Shown here: one piece after another, positions 13,840 through 27,084 of the stretch
Layout: each line of letters opens with the position of its first letter
How positions within the stretch are numbered: position 1 is the stretch's first letter
Source of the DNA: Glandiceps talaboti
Lineage: Eukaryota; Hemichordata; Enteropneusta; Spengelidae
Assembly (NCBI RefSeq): GCF_964340395.1
Contig: NC_135564.1
Coordinates: forward strand, 16,381,957 to 16,445,956
DNA: 64,000 nt
Direction: 5' to 3'
Position numbers and translations under genes: made by a program
The notes under the pieces: model-generated
Databases searched by the model: none
Seen by the model: the letters and a program-made list of their open reading frames with translations, nothing else
What the model was told of the DNA's origin: nothing

Positions 13840-15131
13840 ATGCGACCCTCAGAAGCAAAGTCAATCCTATGGAAGCATTTCACCGAGATAATAAGCAGCT
13901 TCGATGATTCGGACAGCAACTCCGAAGAAGGAAGTGTCGAGAATTTGTCATGGAGGGAAAGGACACAGACTAAAAGGAGAAACAGTGATGCAAGGTATGT
14001 TGTGTCAAATAATTTCTTCCAGCGTAGATTAATGTCAATGTCATATCCACATTTGGTTATAAAGGGCTACATATAAAACCAATATACCGATGCCAAGCTC
14101 AGATCTTCCCATTTAAAGAAAATATTAAGTTGATGCACAGTGCTAAACAAATCACTTTGCTATATAGCTCTAATTGGGGCAGTACTTTAGTAGGGATGTT
14201 CATTTTAAAAATTGTGTAAATCAAAAAGACATGAGTGGTATCGGAATAGACAGTAGTGCTTGAACATCGTTGGTTCATTTTCCTGTATATAAGCTATAAG
14301 GCCAAAAGTGGATTCGGATTCAAACCCAAGCGTAACTACCAGTTGGTTCAGAACAAAAGCATGATCCTATATGCAATCCTTAGATACTGATAAAATAACA
14401 ATGATGCAAGAACACATCATTCAACCCCTGGCCTTTGAAATACGACAGTGGGTATCGTGGTTTCGGCTAACTAAGATAGATACAAATTATTTGTTGCGAC
14501 ATGTTGATATAAATTATTGTATGGACGTTGGTTTAACCATACACACAGTAGGATAGCGACTCTGAAACATGTAGCTTGGTTTTCTCAAGTGGCCACACAC
14601 TGTCTTGATTACAGAGTGATTTTATGTGCACAACACATGCACTGCTACATTATGTATCACCCACGTAAGGAAGCTTGTGCTATCGAACAATGTTACTTTT
14701 AGTTTCTGTATACCGTAAAGAAGTAAGTCAAAACTTTGAAACTACCGAAAGAACGCTCACTAAAATTTTTGTCTCTGTTTAATATTCAGTCAGGCCATAT
14801 TCACAAGAGACAGAACAATTATCAGTCAGGCCATATTCACACAATTTGAAACATACTATTTGAATGTAATCTAAATATTGTATATTATTTTTCTCTATTT
14901 CTCAGGTTAGAACTGGAAAAGTTCCAAGCAGTCCGCAGAGCTGAGAGAGCTAAACAACGGAGTCAAATAAGACAAAAATACAGGTTACAAAAAGACCGAG
15001 ACGATGAGGATTTAGCCGCTTCTCTCGAAGTAATGAAGAAAGTACCGACATCTCGTACGAGGTCAGCATCTGTATGCTCAGTACCACCCATAAATCAAGT
15101 TCGAAGAATCAAATCTTGCAGTATTATGTGA
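13840..15131 (+). CDS. Complexin-like protein 1, CaaX-terminated (two exons)
   Basis: Exons are 13840-13994 and 14906-15131. The intron is 911 bp, phase 2, with GTATGT and CTCAG borders, giving 126 aa. The N-terminus has SILWKHFTEI, a likely amphipathic helix, then an acidic/serine stretch. Residues about 60-79 (RRAERAKQRSQIRQKYRL) match the SNARE-binding central helix of complexins, especially the AERA.LR..(I/L)REKY core of complexin-3/4. DEDLAASLEVMKKVP follows, then a basic segment and a terminal CSIM, a CaaX box predicting farnesylation. The family binds assembled SNARE complexes at vesicle fusion sites. Compared with genes 2-4 this copy is clearly diverged and lacks their RSKSEP motif. 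The start is supported by alignment with the other three copies. The complexin assignment rests on motif recognition; accessory-helix similarity is weak. Confidence 0.68.
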
Positions 15132-17969
15132 AAAGTGTCGAGTCGGTCTTTCAGGCAAGATATCGATGCGCGCCGACCCGACTATCATGTGGTCTTAGGC
15201 GCTAAGTTGATGAACAAGTTTGGTGTAACAGCATCGTGATCAATATAAACGATCAGAATGATAACAATGTGCAAAGTTTTCGCACCACAAACTGTTACTT
15301 TAGAGGGTCAACGCAACCAGTACTTTATATCGTAACCTTAGGGGACGAAGCAAATCTTTCGTAATGATCTTGACAATCACCACGTGATTTGTTTGAGCTG
15401 ACATTCTCAATTATAAGAGGGAAAGCAAGCGAGGCGTCGTGCAATTTTTATCACAGTTGAAACGATGTTGGCGTGGTTTTTCACTCATGTATGACTTCTT
15501 TTTTTAACGCAAACTCTACAACTTATATTGCAAAAGAAATAATTAGATAGGTGCCATACACAGTGGGATGTAGAAGTAGTCAAGTTGATATGTTGATTAT
15601 CAGTTAGAAAATAAGCAATTGAAGCCATGAGTCCATGTATAATGTTTTCATTAGAAGCATGTTTTTACTGCACTGTGAAAGAATAGCAATGTTTATCACT
15701 GCAATGTGACTGGGCAAATGATCGTGCTGCTTTTGCTTTGTCTCTGTTATTGTTAGGTCTAGATTTCAAATATGTCTATCTTTGTGTCAAAAACGTAAGT
15801 GAAATACCAAACCAACATCATTTCTACTGTATTAGTACTATAGTAGTCAGTGGTCGAGCATTTTGAGAATGACCTTCATGGTTTGCCAAGATCTAAAGCC
15901 TTACAGTTGCTAGTTGCGTTGGTGAGACCACCCTGGCGTACATCGTGTCACGCACCTTGTTATTTACTAATCATCAATTTAGTAGATCCCTCGATCGATG
16001 CAGGAGGCTGCCCTGGATTAGTTCTAAAGTTAAAAAGCTAACAGTTAACTGTAAACATGTGTAAGATCTGACTATGAGTGGGTATAGTGGAACACTTGAA
16101 TTGTTTCTCCAGCAGTACATGTTTACAACATTTTACAATAGGCGGTAGGAGAAAAAAATAATACAGCGTTTCCAGGTTTCTGTAATGGTTGTAACTAGTT
16201 GGAGTGAACGCTGACGTCAGAGTTGCAGTACTACACGAATCTGCTGTCATTTTGTACTTTATTTAAACTTCAATCGACAATAATTTTGTTGTTGTCGTCG
16301 TCGTCGTCGTCGACGTCGTTTTTGTCTTGAAGTCGTCATCGACTAATCTGCATATATTTTGTCCTTTAGTTTCTTATGAGTATCAAACACAAAAATGCTT
16401 TACCAATGTTCAGAATTTCATCTACGACTGCACTTAGATTTGTATATACTATTTTGTCAATATTTCAACGTACTAAGTTTTGACTAATGCACTTGTTTAA
16501 ATTTGCTGCTGTTGTGTAATGAGATAGTCAAATTGTTATACATGTAGAACGACATATATTTGACAAAACTATTCTGCAGGTTTTGCTTGTAATATTTGTA
16601 TATTTAATCACCTTTTTTAAAAACTTTTTTACATTTGTCACAGTTCTCTATATTTTTGTATATCGTTGGTGTTCTGACGTCCCTGCCATGTTATTTGATT
16701 ATTTGATGAATATTAATGAAGGTATCGACGAATAAATCTTGTGGTATTTACACCCACCTTTAATAATGGTTTTGAATATGGTCTTTTCCATTACATTTTC
16801 ACAATAACATGATTGAATTGAGATATGAATGAAGAGCACATCTCTTATAACCACTACTGTCATTACTAACCATGGCCACCGTTGTGTTCCATAAATATGT
16901 GATCAAATCGGTGAAATCGCTGCTGACAACAATGCAATGAATCAATTGTTTAAATTGTGACAAGAGGAATGGAGCAAGGAGAGGAGGGGGATATGGGTAA
17001 GTTATTAGGGATACTATCGTGAAGCGGAAATGTTTGTACCTAGGTCTAATCAATATGGATAGAGCACCTCCCTAGTCTTCGGAAAGTCTGACCGTCAACT
17101 AAACCAATTAGAACCAAAAACATGAATTAATTACGATATGAAATGCAGTGCCTGCACACAAATTCACTGTGCTGGTGGTAGTAATAGTGGGAAACAACTG
17201 ATGCCATAAAAATCAGTACTGTGGTAGCAGCAGTGAGATAAAATCTCAAATTTTGATTTTTTTAAAACCCATATTTTTGAAATATTTGAAAAGGGGGGGG
17301 GGGCATGTTTCAGAGAAAAACATCGAGGGAGGGCTAATTTTTAGAAAAAAGCATCCGGGGGATCACATTTTATGCGACAGACTGCATTTAATTTCCCGCC
17401 CCTTCCCCAGTTATAATTACTGCAGGTTCCCTTATACAAAATTATGAGAAAGAAATTACAATACCAATAATATGTATTTGGTTACTGTACTGGGGATATG
17501 TTGTTTACGATCAATCAGCATGGGTTGCTTGAATTACAAGTGGCAAAATCTGAGTTTATAAACGTTTTGCCCAAGAGAAAATATTTACAAAAAAACACTT
17601 CATTTAAACTATTCTAGTATAATGTTAATGTCGTCGATGCGTGCTTTCTACGACATTACAATTTGTGTTCAATTAGAAGGTTCCCCCCAAACTGTTGATC
17701 CAATCAAATACAAGTGGTTACATGTTTCATAAAGTATGTTGACCTCGTTGTTGACGTTCGGGTGATCCCACTCAATGTTGTTTACTTTGTGAGTAAATTA
17801 GTCAGTAAAAACTTATCACATCAGGCTATATAGACAGTGGAGCTGAGTGTTTACGTTGTATGTAAATCAGATAGAAGTGAATAAGCATGTTAGGCTGCCC
17901 GATGGCCGGGTTGGTAGTAAATAAGTATATTTATTGCTCAATGGTCTCTGATATTCATACTTTTCTATG
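15132..17969. other. 3' flank of gene 1 and intergenic sequence
   Basis: No further gene seen. It holds a (GTC)n run at about 16289-16318, an AATAAA at 16731-16736 that could end a long 3' UTR but may be chance, and a poly-G run near 17291. A tRNA A-box-like stretch at about 17897 has no B box. Confidence 0.4.
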
Positions 17970-18025
17970 TTAGCACACCGTAAATATATTTGATATACAT
18001 ATATAATTACAATGTGTACATTCAT

Positions 18026-18162
18026 TCATTCGTTCGTTCGTTCGTTCGTTCGTCCGTCCGTCCGTCCGTATGTATGTATGTATGTATGTATGTATGTATG
18101 TATGTATGTATGTATGTATGTTAGTTGGTTCTGTTTGTTTGTTTGTTTGTTTGTTTGTTTGT
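18026..18162. repeat. Compound tetranucleotide microsatellite
   Basis: Successive (TTCG)n, (TCCG)n, (TATG)n and (TTTG)n runs. The corresponding position in unit B is (GTCT)n plus (TTTG)n, and in unit C it is mostly (TTTG)n, so the tract has changed motif between duplicates. Confidence 0.9.
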
Positions 18163-18536
18163 TCATTTATTCTTGCACTCCCTCCTTAACCCACTCACAC
18201 CGTGACACGCACACCCACACATACACATATGCGCTGACTGATTGAAAAGTTAATTAATAGATTAACCGTTCGATTAATTTATTGACTAATTAATCTAATG
18301 CATTTAGAATCCCATTTCATTTGATATGATGCATTTTTCGCTTTTTATTTAGATGCACTTTAGGCTTTTTTTATTAATAAGATGGCTCTTTTTTTCTATA
18401 GTAAATTGTGTCATTCCGTTTTCTAATCTAGGGTTAGGTGTCATTCCACTCACTTATAGCAGAGACTTTCATTCCACTTTCTTACTATTATCATAGGTGT
18501 CCTTCCACATTTTGCATAGAGTAAATAGTGTCATAA

Positions 18537-19391
18537 CCAGAAATATACCAAAGGCAATCAACAAAAGACTATCTTACATATCTTCCGACAAACAGACATT
18601 TGAAGCGGCAATTTCCCCATACCAGGAGGCCCTCAATTAGAACATCGGATATACCCATAAACTTGAATACACCTCAGAAAAACCCACAAACAAAAGGAGA
18701 TCATGCAGCAGAAACCTCATATGGTTCAACCCTCCCTTTAGCGCTAACGTAGCCACCAACCCCGGGCGCAAATTCCTGCAGCTGATCGACGAATGCTTCC
18801 AGAATAATCACCAACTCTGAAAAATATGCAATAGGACTAACACACTCAAACGTAGTTACTGTTGTATGCCAAACATGAAAAACATCACCTCTGCACATAA
18901 TAAAGTCGATGCTGAGCAAAACCAAAAACTGCCAGATGCACGCAACTGTCGCAAAAAAGATGAATGTCCACTATCGGGCGAATGCCTAACAGAGGCATAC
19001 ATAGGCCTCACTGAAAACCAGTTCAAAACAAAGTATAGGAACCACACAAGAAATGCCAAACTCAGAAACAGTACAGAACTCAACAAATACATCTGGACTT
19101 TGAAGGACTCTAACGTTCATTATTCAGTCGAATGGAGAATCATCAAAATCTGTAAACCGTATTCTAGTGTCACCAAGCGATGCAACCTGTGCCTGCATGA
19201 GAAGTTCTTAATTATATATCACCCTGAACTCACTGAATGGAAGAAACGAATTAGTATCTAACTGCCGACATATGAGGAAGTTCCTACTATGTAACTATAA
19301 ATAACACAACCACAGAAAACAATAGCCTAGTAATTATCGCCTTAGTACACACATGACCCAAATAAAACGGCTACACTTGTCCTGTGCCACT
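18537..19391 (+). mobile_element. Penelope-like element, 5'-truncated and degenerate
   Basis: The plus strand reads [20 protein letters not shown], then LIWFNPPFSANVATNPGRKF, CRKKDECPLSGECLTEAYIG and KRCNLCLHEKF. This is the PLE linker, cysteine motif and GIY-YIG domain. It differs from the element at 2040-3573 and has internal stops (after EALN and NHQL). About a dozen residues holding the GIY half of the nuclease motif are deleted between ECLT and YIG, so it is inactive. The insertion interrupts unit A sequence that is uninterrupted in unit C. Its 3' end abuts a (TA)n tract. Confidence 0.85.
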
Positions 19392-19397
19392 ACGCAT

Positions 19398-19564
<167 letters not shown>

Positions 19565-19574
19565 ATATAATATA

Positions 19575-19870
19575 TGAAAATAATAAAATCGCGATAGTTC
19601 GAAGTCTCACGAGAAATAGTGAATGCGGAAAATTGACATCAACTCAAACAACAATATAATAACAGTTCTTCCAATCTGTAATGGCTGTTCATCTGGTGAG
19701 AAGAAATTTAAACAAATAACACATAGACAATATGGAAAACAATGGAAAACATAACTAGACACTCACACATGAAAAAAAATGCAAGAAATAAAAAATCTCC
19801 CTACCTACCACACCTATTCAAAAATTGAGCGTAATCGGAACCATACAATTCATTTTAGGCCTAATACCAT
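19575..19870 (+). repeat. Dispersed repeat family X, copy 2
   Basis: Same landmarks as 6098-6310 (ATCTGTAATGGCTGTTCATC, GGAAAACAATGGAAAAC, TTTTAGGCCTAATAC). It lies about 240 bp upstream of gene 2's ATG, as do the copies upstream of genes 3 and 4. Confidence 0.75.
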
Positions 19871-19950
19871 TTGATCATATAGACTAAAAATACTGTTTGT
19901 AACGGTCAATATCGGTATCGTACGTATCCGGTATGTACATTCTTTCATAT

Positions 19951-20046
19951 AAGGTTTCTTCCATGCACTCAATGAACCGGACAGAAACCACAACCTCAAA
20001 TCACGTGATCTCCTTGCAAATACATTGTAATATATATATATAATTT
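19951..20046 (+). promoter_or_regulatory. Promoter block of complexin-like gene 2
   Basis: Conserved with genes 3 and 4: AAGGTTTCTTCCATG (half of a palindrome that is complete in the other two), GAACCGGACAGAAACCACAA, an E-box CACGTG at 20002-20007, TCTCCTTGCAAATACATTG and a TATA-rich stretch at 20031-20042. The ATG follows at 20112. Confidence 0.5.
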
Positions 20047-20111
20047 GTGCAACTGTTGGTTATTTTATCATTCTCGTGACAGCAGACGTGGAAGAAGCAG
20101 CGGTACACACA

Positions 20112-21958
20112 ATGACGGCTACCGAAGTTAAGTCAATCTTATGGAAACATTTCACAGGGATTATGAGTAACTTCGATGAATCAATCGACAGCGGTGTCGA
20201 GGAAACTTCCAAGTCGGACAAACTGTCATGGAGTGAAAGAAGAAAGGCCGATAAAGATGATAATCTTGCCAGGTATGTTGTAACTTAACTTTTTCAGTGC
20301 CAGAAATTATAAGCTTACAAAATACTCTAATCTTATCCACAAATGTACAAAATATCAAAATTAACAACTCAGCCACAAAATAGATAATGTAGAGAATTAC
20401 AAACAGATTTCTGGATAGGTTCACAAAATAAAATTGTTCTTAGAAAGTAGTCGAGCCCCAAAGAGGAACTCAATGTGATTATGCGGTGAGTTGTGTCAGA
20501 CTGACAGCTTGGAAGTCATTAAGAATTTATTTGACACAAAGAAAATAAAGTGAGAACAGAAACAATACACAAATCAATTTGAAAAAAGGGGTTGTTTCAA
20601 ATGCAGTTTAAAGTCGGCTCTTTTACTTTTTTTGTCTTCAAATAGTGAGGCAGAGATTTCCAATGTTTCGTTGCGGCGTATTTGAGGTTATGTTGGTTTA
20701 TGGAGAGGTTTACTTTTGGAATATAGAAATTGCCGTTCGTGTACAGTGTAATATACTTATAACACTAAATCACTTGATACTGTAAGAATGTTTTTAATAT
20801 TAGAGAGACGTACATGTACGCTACTTGAGACATACTTAACGTGAATTCGAATAATTTTTGAGCAAATTGCGCTTATTAATTCGCATAACAAGCACCATGA
20901 GTAAATGGGCACAAGCTGATTGTTTACGTATTAGTCTTCATTTGTTCCTACACATTTAAAAGTCATTCGCATTAATATTCTGCAATTTGACTGAACTGAA
21001 ACCTGGTATTAAGATATAACTTATAAACGACCCGATGACGTAATTTATGATACGTATAGAAACGTGTAGACGCCCACTTCTATCTAATGAACTGTTCTAA
21101 CGATTTCAGGAGGGAATTGTAATTGTGTCATAAAAGGTATGCATATACATAAATGTATACAACAATTGTTAAATCCGGATTTGATGTTAAGTATATACAG
21201 GAAGAGAACAAAGCTTAGAATGTAAACTTATTTCACTCTAAATGATTGTTTTAAATCATGCAACATTTTTTCTTTAGAAGCTAAAGCCCCCCCCCCCAAA
21301 AAAAAAAAAAAGAAAAAGAAAAAAAAGAAAAAAAAATTGCTACTGGTCAGTGCTCGAATCACTTAAACCCTCACGTCGGTCTTTTTTTTCATGTTTGTCC
21401 AGCCCATACAGTCTGCAGATCTGGGGAAACACAAAACTAATCCTTCTTACTTCAGGAAAGAAAACTGCAGAGCCAATGTAATCGTGAACAAGCACATGAC
21501 ATCTGCCCCACATACACACTTGTGCTAAGGATTAAATAAAAAACAACAACAGTAACTGTCATAAATAGTAGATTGAGTGACAGGTTTGTTGAGAATAAAA
21601 AAAATCGCGTCTTCGCACCACTTGAGACAGAATGTCCTCACCAGAAACAATTCTTTTCCTTTTTTTTCGCCTAAATCTACGGAACCTGTTTCCTTTCATA
21701 TCTGACCTCTCATATTTTTGCAGGTTACAACGATCGAAGTCGCACGCCATTCGCAGAGCAGAAAGAGCCGAACTACGTAATGAAATTAGAGAGAAATACG
21801 GGCTACGCAGTCACCGTGGAGATGAAGATTTGGCAGCGTCGCTCGAAATCATAAGGAAAGTACCAATGCCTAGATCCAAATCAGAACCTTGCGTTTCGTC
21901 AGTACGACTCCAACCTAAAAAACAAGTTCGCAGAGTAAAATCATGCAGTGTCATGTGA
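20112..21958 (+). CDS. Complexin-like protein 2, CaaX-terminated (two exons)
   Basis: Exons are 20112-20272 and 21724-21958. The intron is 1451 bp, phase 2, with GTATGT..GCAG borders, giving 131 aa. Residues 1-20 (MTATEVKSILWKHFTGIMSN) look amphipathic and 21-36 are acidic. Residues 40-83 form a charged, probably helical segment with RRAERAELRNEIREKYGL at 64-81. By alignment R57, R68, R72, I75, K78 and Y79 correspond to complexin-1 R48, R59, R63, I66, K69 and Y70, the SNARE-contact residues. Residues 88-98 are EDLAASLEIIR. RSKSEP at 104-109 fits a mode-I 14-3-3 site (RSxSxP). KKQVRRVK then CSVM form a polybasic stretch plus a farnesyl-type CaaX box, as in complexin-4. The ATG is chosen by alignment; upstream in-frame codons are GTG only. 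An AATAAA lies about 155 nt after the stop. Confidence 0.72.
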
Positions 21959-22111
21959 AATCCGAAATCCCCCGTCTTAGAACAGACGATGGCTACAAGT
22001 GCATCAACTCGAGAACAACATCTGTTGATTCATTCTTGGGCAAGAGATTACCAATGGAATATATAACCTTCTTTAATCGTTGGTTTGGTCCATTCGATCA
22101 GTCGAGCCATG

Positions 22112-22117
22112 AATAAA
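22112..22117 (+). promoter_or_regulatory. Poly(A) signal of gene 2
   Basis: AATAAA, 154 nt past the stop codon. The same hexamer at the same distance follows genes 3 and 4. Confidence 0.65.
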
Positions 22118-22970
22118 TGGTTGACATAGACTCATTCGGTCATTATCACCGATCTTGAAGAATTTTGCTTAGCTGGTGATAATCTTAATTTGTATCAGGA
22201 CTAGTCAGATATCCCACAGACATGTTCTGTGGATGTCTATGTTATAGCTCAGAATTTTGAAGTTTATATTGTACTGTGTCTCGGACCACTTTGTCTGAGG
22301 TTGTGTTCTCAAGAAGGGAAATCACAATTAGTATATTAAAACACAGCGATCATATACTGTGTCAAACACTTCTAATGAGAGTATGAATTCATTTTAAAGA
22401 CAAAAGCTCCCCCTCCTACGCCTTTTCTTAACATAGCTATTATGAATACAACAGGACCGGTTGGGCGGAAACAGGACATCCAATAGAAACCTCTTTGACC
22501 TAACCGAATTAGTCTGTGTCCATTTCCTGAACAACAACAATGTAAAGAAAAAAAAGCGGTATTTATAGATTTATTATCTTCAGGCATTACAAGAATATCA
22601 CTCTCCTGCATGAACATGGTATTAATAAGTCATTTTGCCAAGCACAATAAGCATTCTTAATTCAGGCTCATAAACCCATTTAATATTTTAGATTTAGTGT
22701 ATTAATATTGTCACAGGAAGCTTGTGTTTGTCGCGTTTCTAATGAAATTGCCTGCATTTGACTCAGTACTTAACTTGGGAAAAGTCGGATATGTCCGTGC
22801 TTTTCATGTGTAGATATCGCGTGTCTTAGTCGAAGCACATTTGTCATATGTCAGCCATTTGCTGAGGGGTGGAGTCTTGGTCACATGGTCAGGTAGCTAT
22901 AGCAACACTTTCTCCCACTCCCTCGCTCGCTCTCTTGCTGGACACTGTCAAGTCCACATCGTTCCAAATA

Positions 22971-25030
22971 CAGTTTTGTAATCTCTAGGCTTACCGCTAT
23001 TTCCTCTTCTTTCCTGTTAAAACCTATTTCTTCTTTTAGTTTACGAAAACATATTGATTCTTGTATGCCTCAGTGAAGTAGACTCGTTAGTTTCATGAAT
23101 CAGTTGTCATGATGATATTTCAGGTTACATTGGTTGTGTCGTGGTCTAGAGATGCTGGCAGTAGCGAGCGTATCTGAACCCATTTTTATAGTGGTATGTT
23201 CTGCTATACACAAAGTCAATCGAACAGTTTGGTGTGATGGAGCGGGTCTTTCATGCTCATCAAATGCTTGCAAACGCTACAACTGATTAGCTTACTATAG
23301 TATTTTTTTCAAGTTTTTCATGTCTTTTCCACGAGTTCGTTACAATATATCTTATTTTGCAGATTTTCAATATCATTTTCACATTTCCGTTTTGCTTGTA
23401 TGTATATCAGTGTTTTAGTCTTCAGTTGTCTATATTTGGCATGTAAGTTGTCCTTTTCTCTCTTTGAGTGAAGTTAAAGGTAAATGTTCGATACTGACAA
23501 TAAAGTTATATATAAGAATGTTGAATTTCTAGTATGAGTACATAATTTTATTTGCTGAATTATTTTGTGTGTGGAAAAAATGGTTCGCTGATAATGCTGT
23601 GATGAAGATATTCATTATGCAAATTATTATGAACAGATTTTGTCAAAATGCTTGTAACACATTCTATATAGAATATATTTGAGAATTGTTGATTTATTTC
23701 TAGTCGAAGCTTTGGCTACCAGCAAGGAAAATACAGAAATTTAACCATATAATATCCAAATAAATGTAAATAATATGCACATATACTGATAGCATTCAAA
23801 AACTGATTAGACCAATATATAACTACAAAGAACGTGTACACCAAATGGAATCTAAATCATTTGAACCAACAGTTTACGAGATACCGTTCTTGCTGAAATG
23901 CTTGAAAGTGGCCATATGAATACAAATTGTGACAAATCATATGCAAATGAGTGTGATTAGTATGCACACATTTAGCTTATTTCTAGGGACCACCTAAAAC
24001 AGTCTTGTAATCTCTAGGCTTACCACTATTTCAACTTCTTTTCTGTTAAAACCTATTTGTTCTTTTAGTTTACGAAAACATTTCGATTCTTGTATGCCTC
24101 AGTAAAGTTGACTCGTTAGTTTCATGAATCAGTTGTCATGATGATATTTCAGGTTACATTGGTCGTGTCGTGGTCTAGAGATGCTGGCATTAGCGAGCGT
24201 ATCTGAACCCATTTTTATAGTGGTATGGTCTGCTATACACAATGTCAATTGAACAGTTTGGTGTGAAGGAGTGGGTCTGTCATGCTCATCAAATGCTTGC
24301 TAACGCTACAACTGATTAGCTTTCGTAAGCATTATACTATAGTATTTTTTTAAGTCTAAATATTCAAGTTTTTTCATGTATTTTCCACGAGTTCGTCACA
24401 GTATTTTATTTTGGAGATTTTCAATATCATTTACAAATTCCCATTCTGCTTGTATGTATATCAGTGTTTTAGTCTTTAGTTGTCTATATTTGGCATGTAA
24501 GTTGTCTTTTTCTCTCTTTGAGTGAAGTTAAAGATAAATTTCCGATACTGACAATAAAGTTATATATAAGAATGTTGAATTTCTAGTACGAGTACACAAT
24601 TTTATTTGCTGAATTATTTTGTGTGGAAAAAATGGTTTGTTGATAACGCTGTGATTAAGATATTCATTAAGCACATTATTATGAACAGATTTTGTCAAAA
24701 TGTTAGTAACACAATCTATATAGAATATATTTGAGAATTATTGATTTATTTCTAATCGAAGCTTGCGCTACCAGCAAGGAAAATACAGAAATTTAACCAT
24801 ATAATATCCAAATAAATGTAATTAATATCCACATGGGTACTGATAGCATTCAAACACTGATTAGACCAAGATATATCTACACAGAACGTTATGGAATCTA
24901 AATCATTTGAACCAACAGTTTATGAGATACCGTTCTTGCTGAAATGCTTGAAAGTGGCCATATGGATAGAAATTGTGACAAATAACATGCAAATTAGGGT
25001 GATTAGAATGCACATATTTTGCTTATTTCT
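22971..25030 (+). repeat. Two tandem 1.03 kb sub-repeats in unit A
   Basis: The first runs 22971-23999 and the second 24000-25030. Each opens with CAGT(T/C)TTGTAATCTCTAGG and contains GAATCAGTTGTCATGATGAT and GACAATAAAGTTATATATAA. No conserved reading frame is seen. Confidence 0.9.
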
Positions 25031-25658
25031 TCACCTAAAACATGTCAAACATCAGTACATAATTTAATTTCTCAAAAAGGCTATATATTAAAATAAAAGA
25101 TGAATACAATCGACGTTTGTCATAAAAAGTCAGTACAGGTTTCTTCGAAGAGTGCGCCACTGTTGTCATTTAAAAGTTTTGCCCACAGTTTTCACTAAAA
25201 GTCTACTTGTGAATAGCGCCCCTAGTGGCCAAACTATGCAATATATTTTATCATTTCCATAACTGGAGGACAACATACTGTGTATACAGAATGAGGCAAA
25301 CGTATGGCAAAATGTGCGCAATATTGACTTCTGAAAGGACATCGACCTGTAGTCGTGCATCTTTCACAGTGTTTATATATGCTGAAATTCACTTTCACTT
25401 AGCTGTATGGTCACTTCCTCATCACTAATTGCGTTTATTGTACATATAATGTAAAAACATTTTTTTCCAGTCATACATATCTTTGTCAGCAAATCCTAAA
25501 TATATTTGATATACAGATATAATAGCAATGGATACATTAATTAATTAATTAATTAAATAATCAATCAATTGATTGATAGATTGATTCACTAATTAATTAG
25601 TATGATTCACAAATTAATTAATTCATTCAGTCATTCCTTTGTTGGTTGGTTATTTTTG

Positions 25659-25699
<41 letters not shown>

Positions 25700-26159
25700 T
25701 TATTTGTTTGTTTGTTTGTTTGTTTGTTTTTGTTCGTTCATTTATTCTTGCAATCCCTTCTTACCCAACTCACACGCACCCACATACAACGAGTTGATTG
25801 ATTGAAAAGTTAATTAATAGATTAACTGTTTGATTAATTGATTTATTCACTAATTGATTTAATGTATTTAAAATCGCATTTCATTTGATGAGATGTATTC
25901 TTTGTTTTTTTTTACTTAGTTGACCTATTTTTACAAAAGTAAATTGTGTCAATCCGTTTTGTAATTTAGGGTTAAGTGTCATTCCAATCATTTCTTACAG
26001 TAGACACTTTAGTGGTGATTGTTTGTCTGCTATATATACCCACACTCGTGTAAATTTTAACATTTCTAATTTATTCCCGTACTTTGACAAGTCAAGCAAA
26101 CAACAGGAAATGGTTGAAAGACATAAAGAGCAATTGCATTGATATTGTCGCTTGACACC

Positions 26160-26174
26160 ATAATCACCACCATT

Positions 26175-26255
<81 letters not shown>

Positions 26256-26325
26256 GTCATCACCATCATCATCATTGTCATCATCATCATCATCATCGTC
26301 ATCATTGTCATCACCATCATTGTTT
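26160..26325. repeat. (ATC)n microsatellite
   Basis: Long CAT/ATC trinucleotide run with CAC and GTC variants. Poly-M and poly-I frames here are artefacts. Unit C has only a short run at about 32537-32563. Confidence 0.95.
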
Positions 26326-26504
26326 TTTTTATCTTAAGTTTTTGGGAAACATTTGATCCCAACAATGCTCTTACAATTAAAAACTAAATAAGGGAATCAC
26401 CATCATGCATACAAGGATAGCAGGGCGGAGGTACACACGTGGATGTGTGTATGGGTTACTCAACCGTACAATGAGAATGTACCGTGTAAAGGTATCATCA
26501 TCAT

Positions 26505-26830
26505 CATCAAAAATAAAATCGTGAAAATTGAGAAGTCTCAGAACAAATGGTGGATGCGGAAACTGACATCGACGTACTTAAAAAGACGATTATATAAAAC
26601 GGTTCCTTCAATCTGTAATGGTTGTACATCTGATGGGAAGAAATCAATAACACAGAGACCACATGGAAAACAATGGAAAACATACTACCTGAACTAGATA
26701 CTCAGATATGGAAAAAATGCACACAAAAAATATTTTAAAAATAAGATACCTACCCCACCTATTCAAAAATTGAACGTAATTGGAACCACACAATTCCTAT
26801 TAGGCCTAATCATACCATTTATTCATATGA
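26505..26830 (+). repeat. Dispersed repeat family X, copy 3
   Basis: Landmarks are ATCTGTAATGGTTGTACATC, GGAAAACAATGGAAAAC and TATTAGGCCTAATC. Preceded by a short ATC run. It lies upstream of the gene 3 promoter block. Confidence 0.75.
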
Positions 26831-26914
26831 ACTAAAATCACCTTTTTCATGACCACAAATGTCGCAAGATTGAATAGCAAGGTCAATATCCTGTTACATT
26901 TTTTTCATATATTA

Positions 26915-27022
26915 CATGGAAGAAACCTTAAAGGTTTCTTCCATGCATGCAATGAACCGGACAGAAACCACAACCTGAAACCACGTGATCTCCTTGCAAA
27001 TACATTGGTATATGTATAATTT
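26915..27022 (+). promoter_or_regulatory. Promoter block of gene 3, with perfect palindrome
   Basis: CATGGAAGAAACCTT (26915-26929), one base, then its exact complement AAGGTTTCTTCCATG (26931-26945). Then GAACCGGACAGAAACCACAA, E-box CACGTG at 26982-26987, TCTCCTTGCAAATACATTG and TATA-like TATGTATAAT at 27011-27020. The palindrome ends 140 bp before the ATG, as in gene 4. Confidence 0.55.
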
Positions 27023-27084
27023 GAGCAACTGTTCGTTACTTCCTCATTGAAGACGCACACGTATTGGAAGCAGCGGTACACACA

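Noticed and set aside
17895-17925. tRNA-like A-box (ATGGCCGGGTTGGTAG)
   Set aside because: No B box, acceptor stem or cloverleaf found downstream; at most a SINE relic.
18026-18162. Regular repeats that might suggest a CRISPR array
   Set aside because: Tetranucleotide microsatellite without spacers, in a eukaryotic genome.
20076-20111. N-terminal extension of complexin-like protein 2 (and similar in copies 3 and 4)
   Set aside because: It would start at GTG or TTG. The conserved ATG at 20112 aligns with the start of gene 1.
22372-22617. 81-codon minus-strand frame conserved in units A and B (also 28652-28885)
   Set aside because: Shared only because the unit was duplicated; in unit C (about 34840-35060) indels that are not a multiple of three break it, so there is no sign of coding constraint.
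25225-25428. 67-codon frame repeated at 31502-31705
   Set aside because: Conserved by duplication; the third copy near 36540 is disrupted and no motif is visible.
26066-26387. Poly-methionine and poly-isoleucine frames
   Set aside because: Generated by the (ATC)n microsatellite; not present in the other array units.
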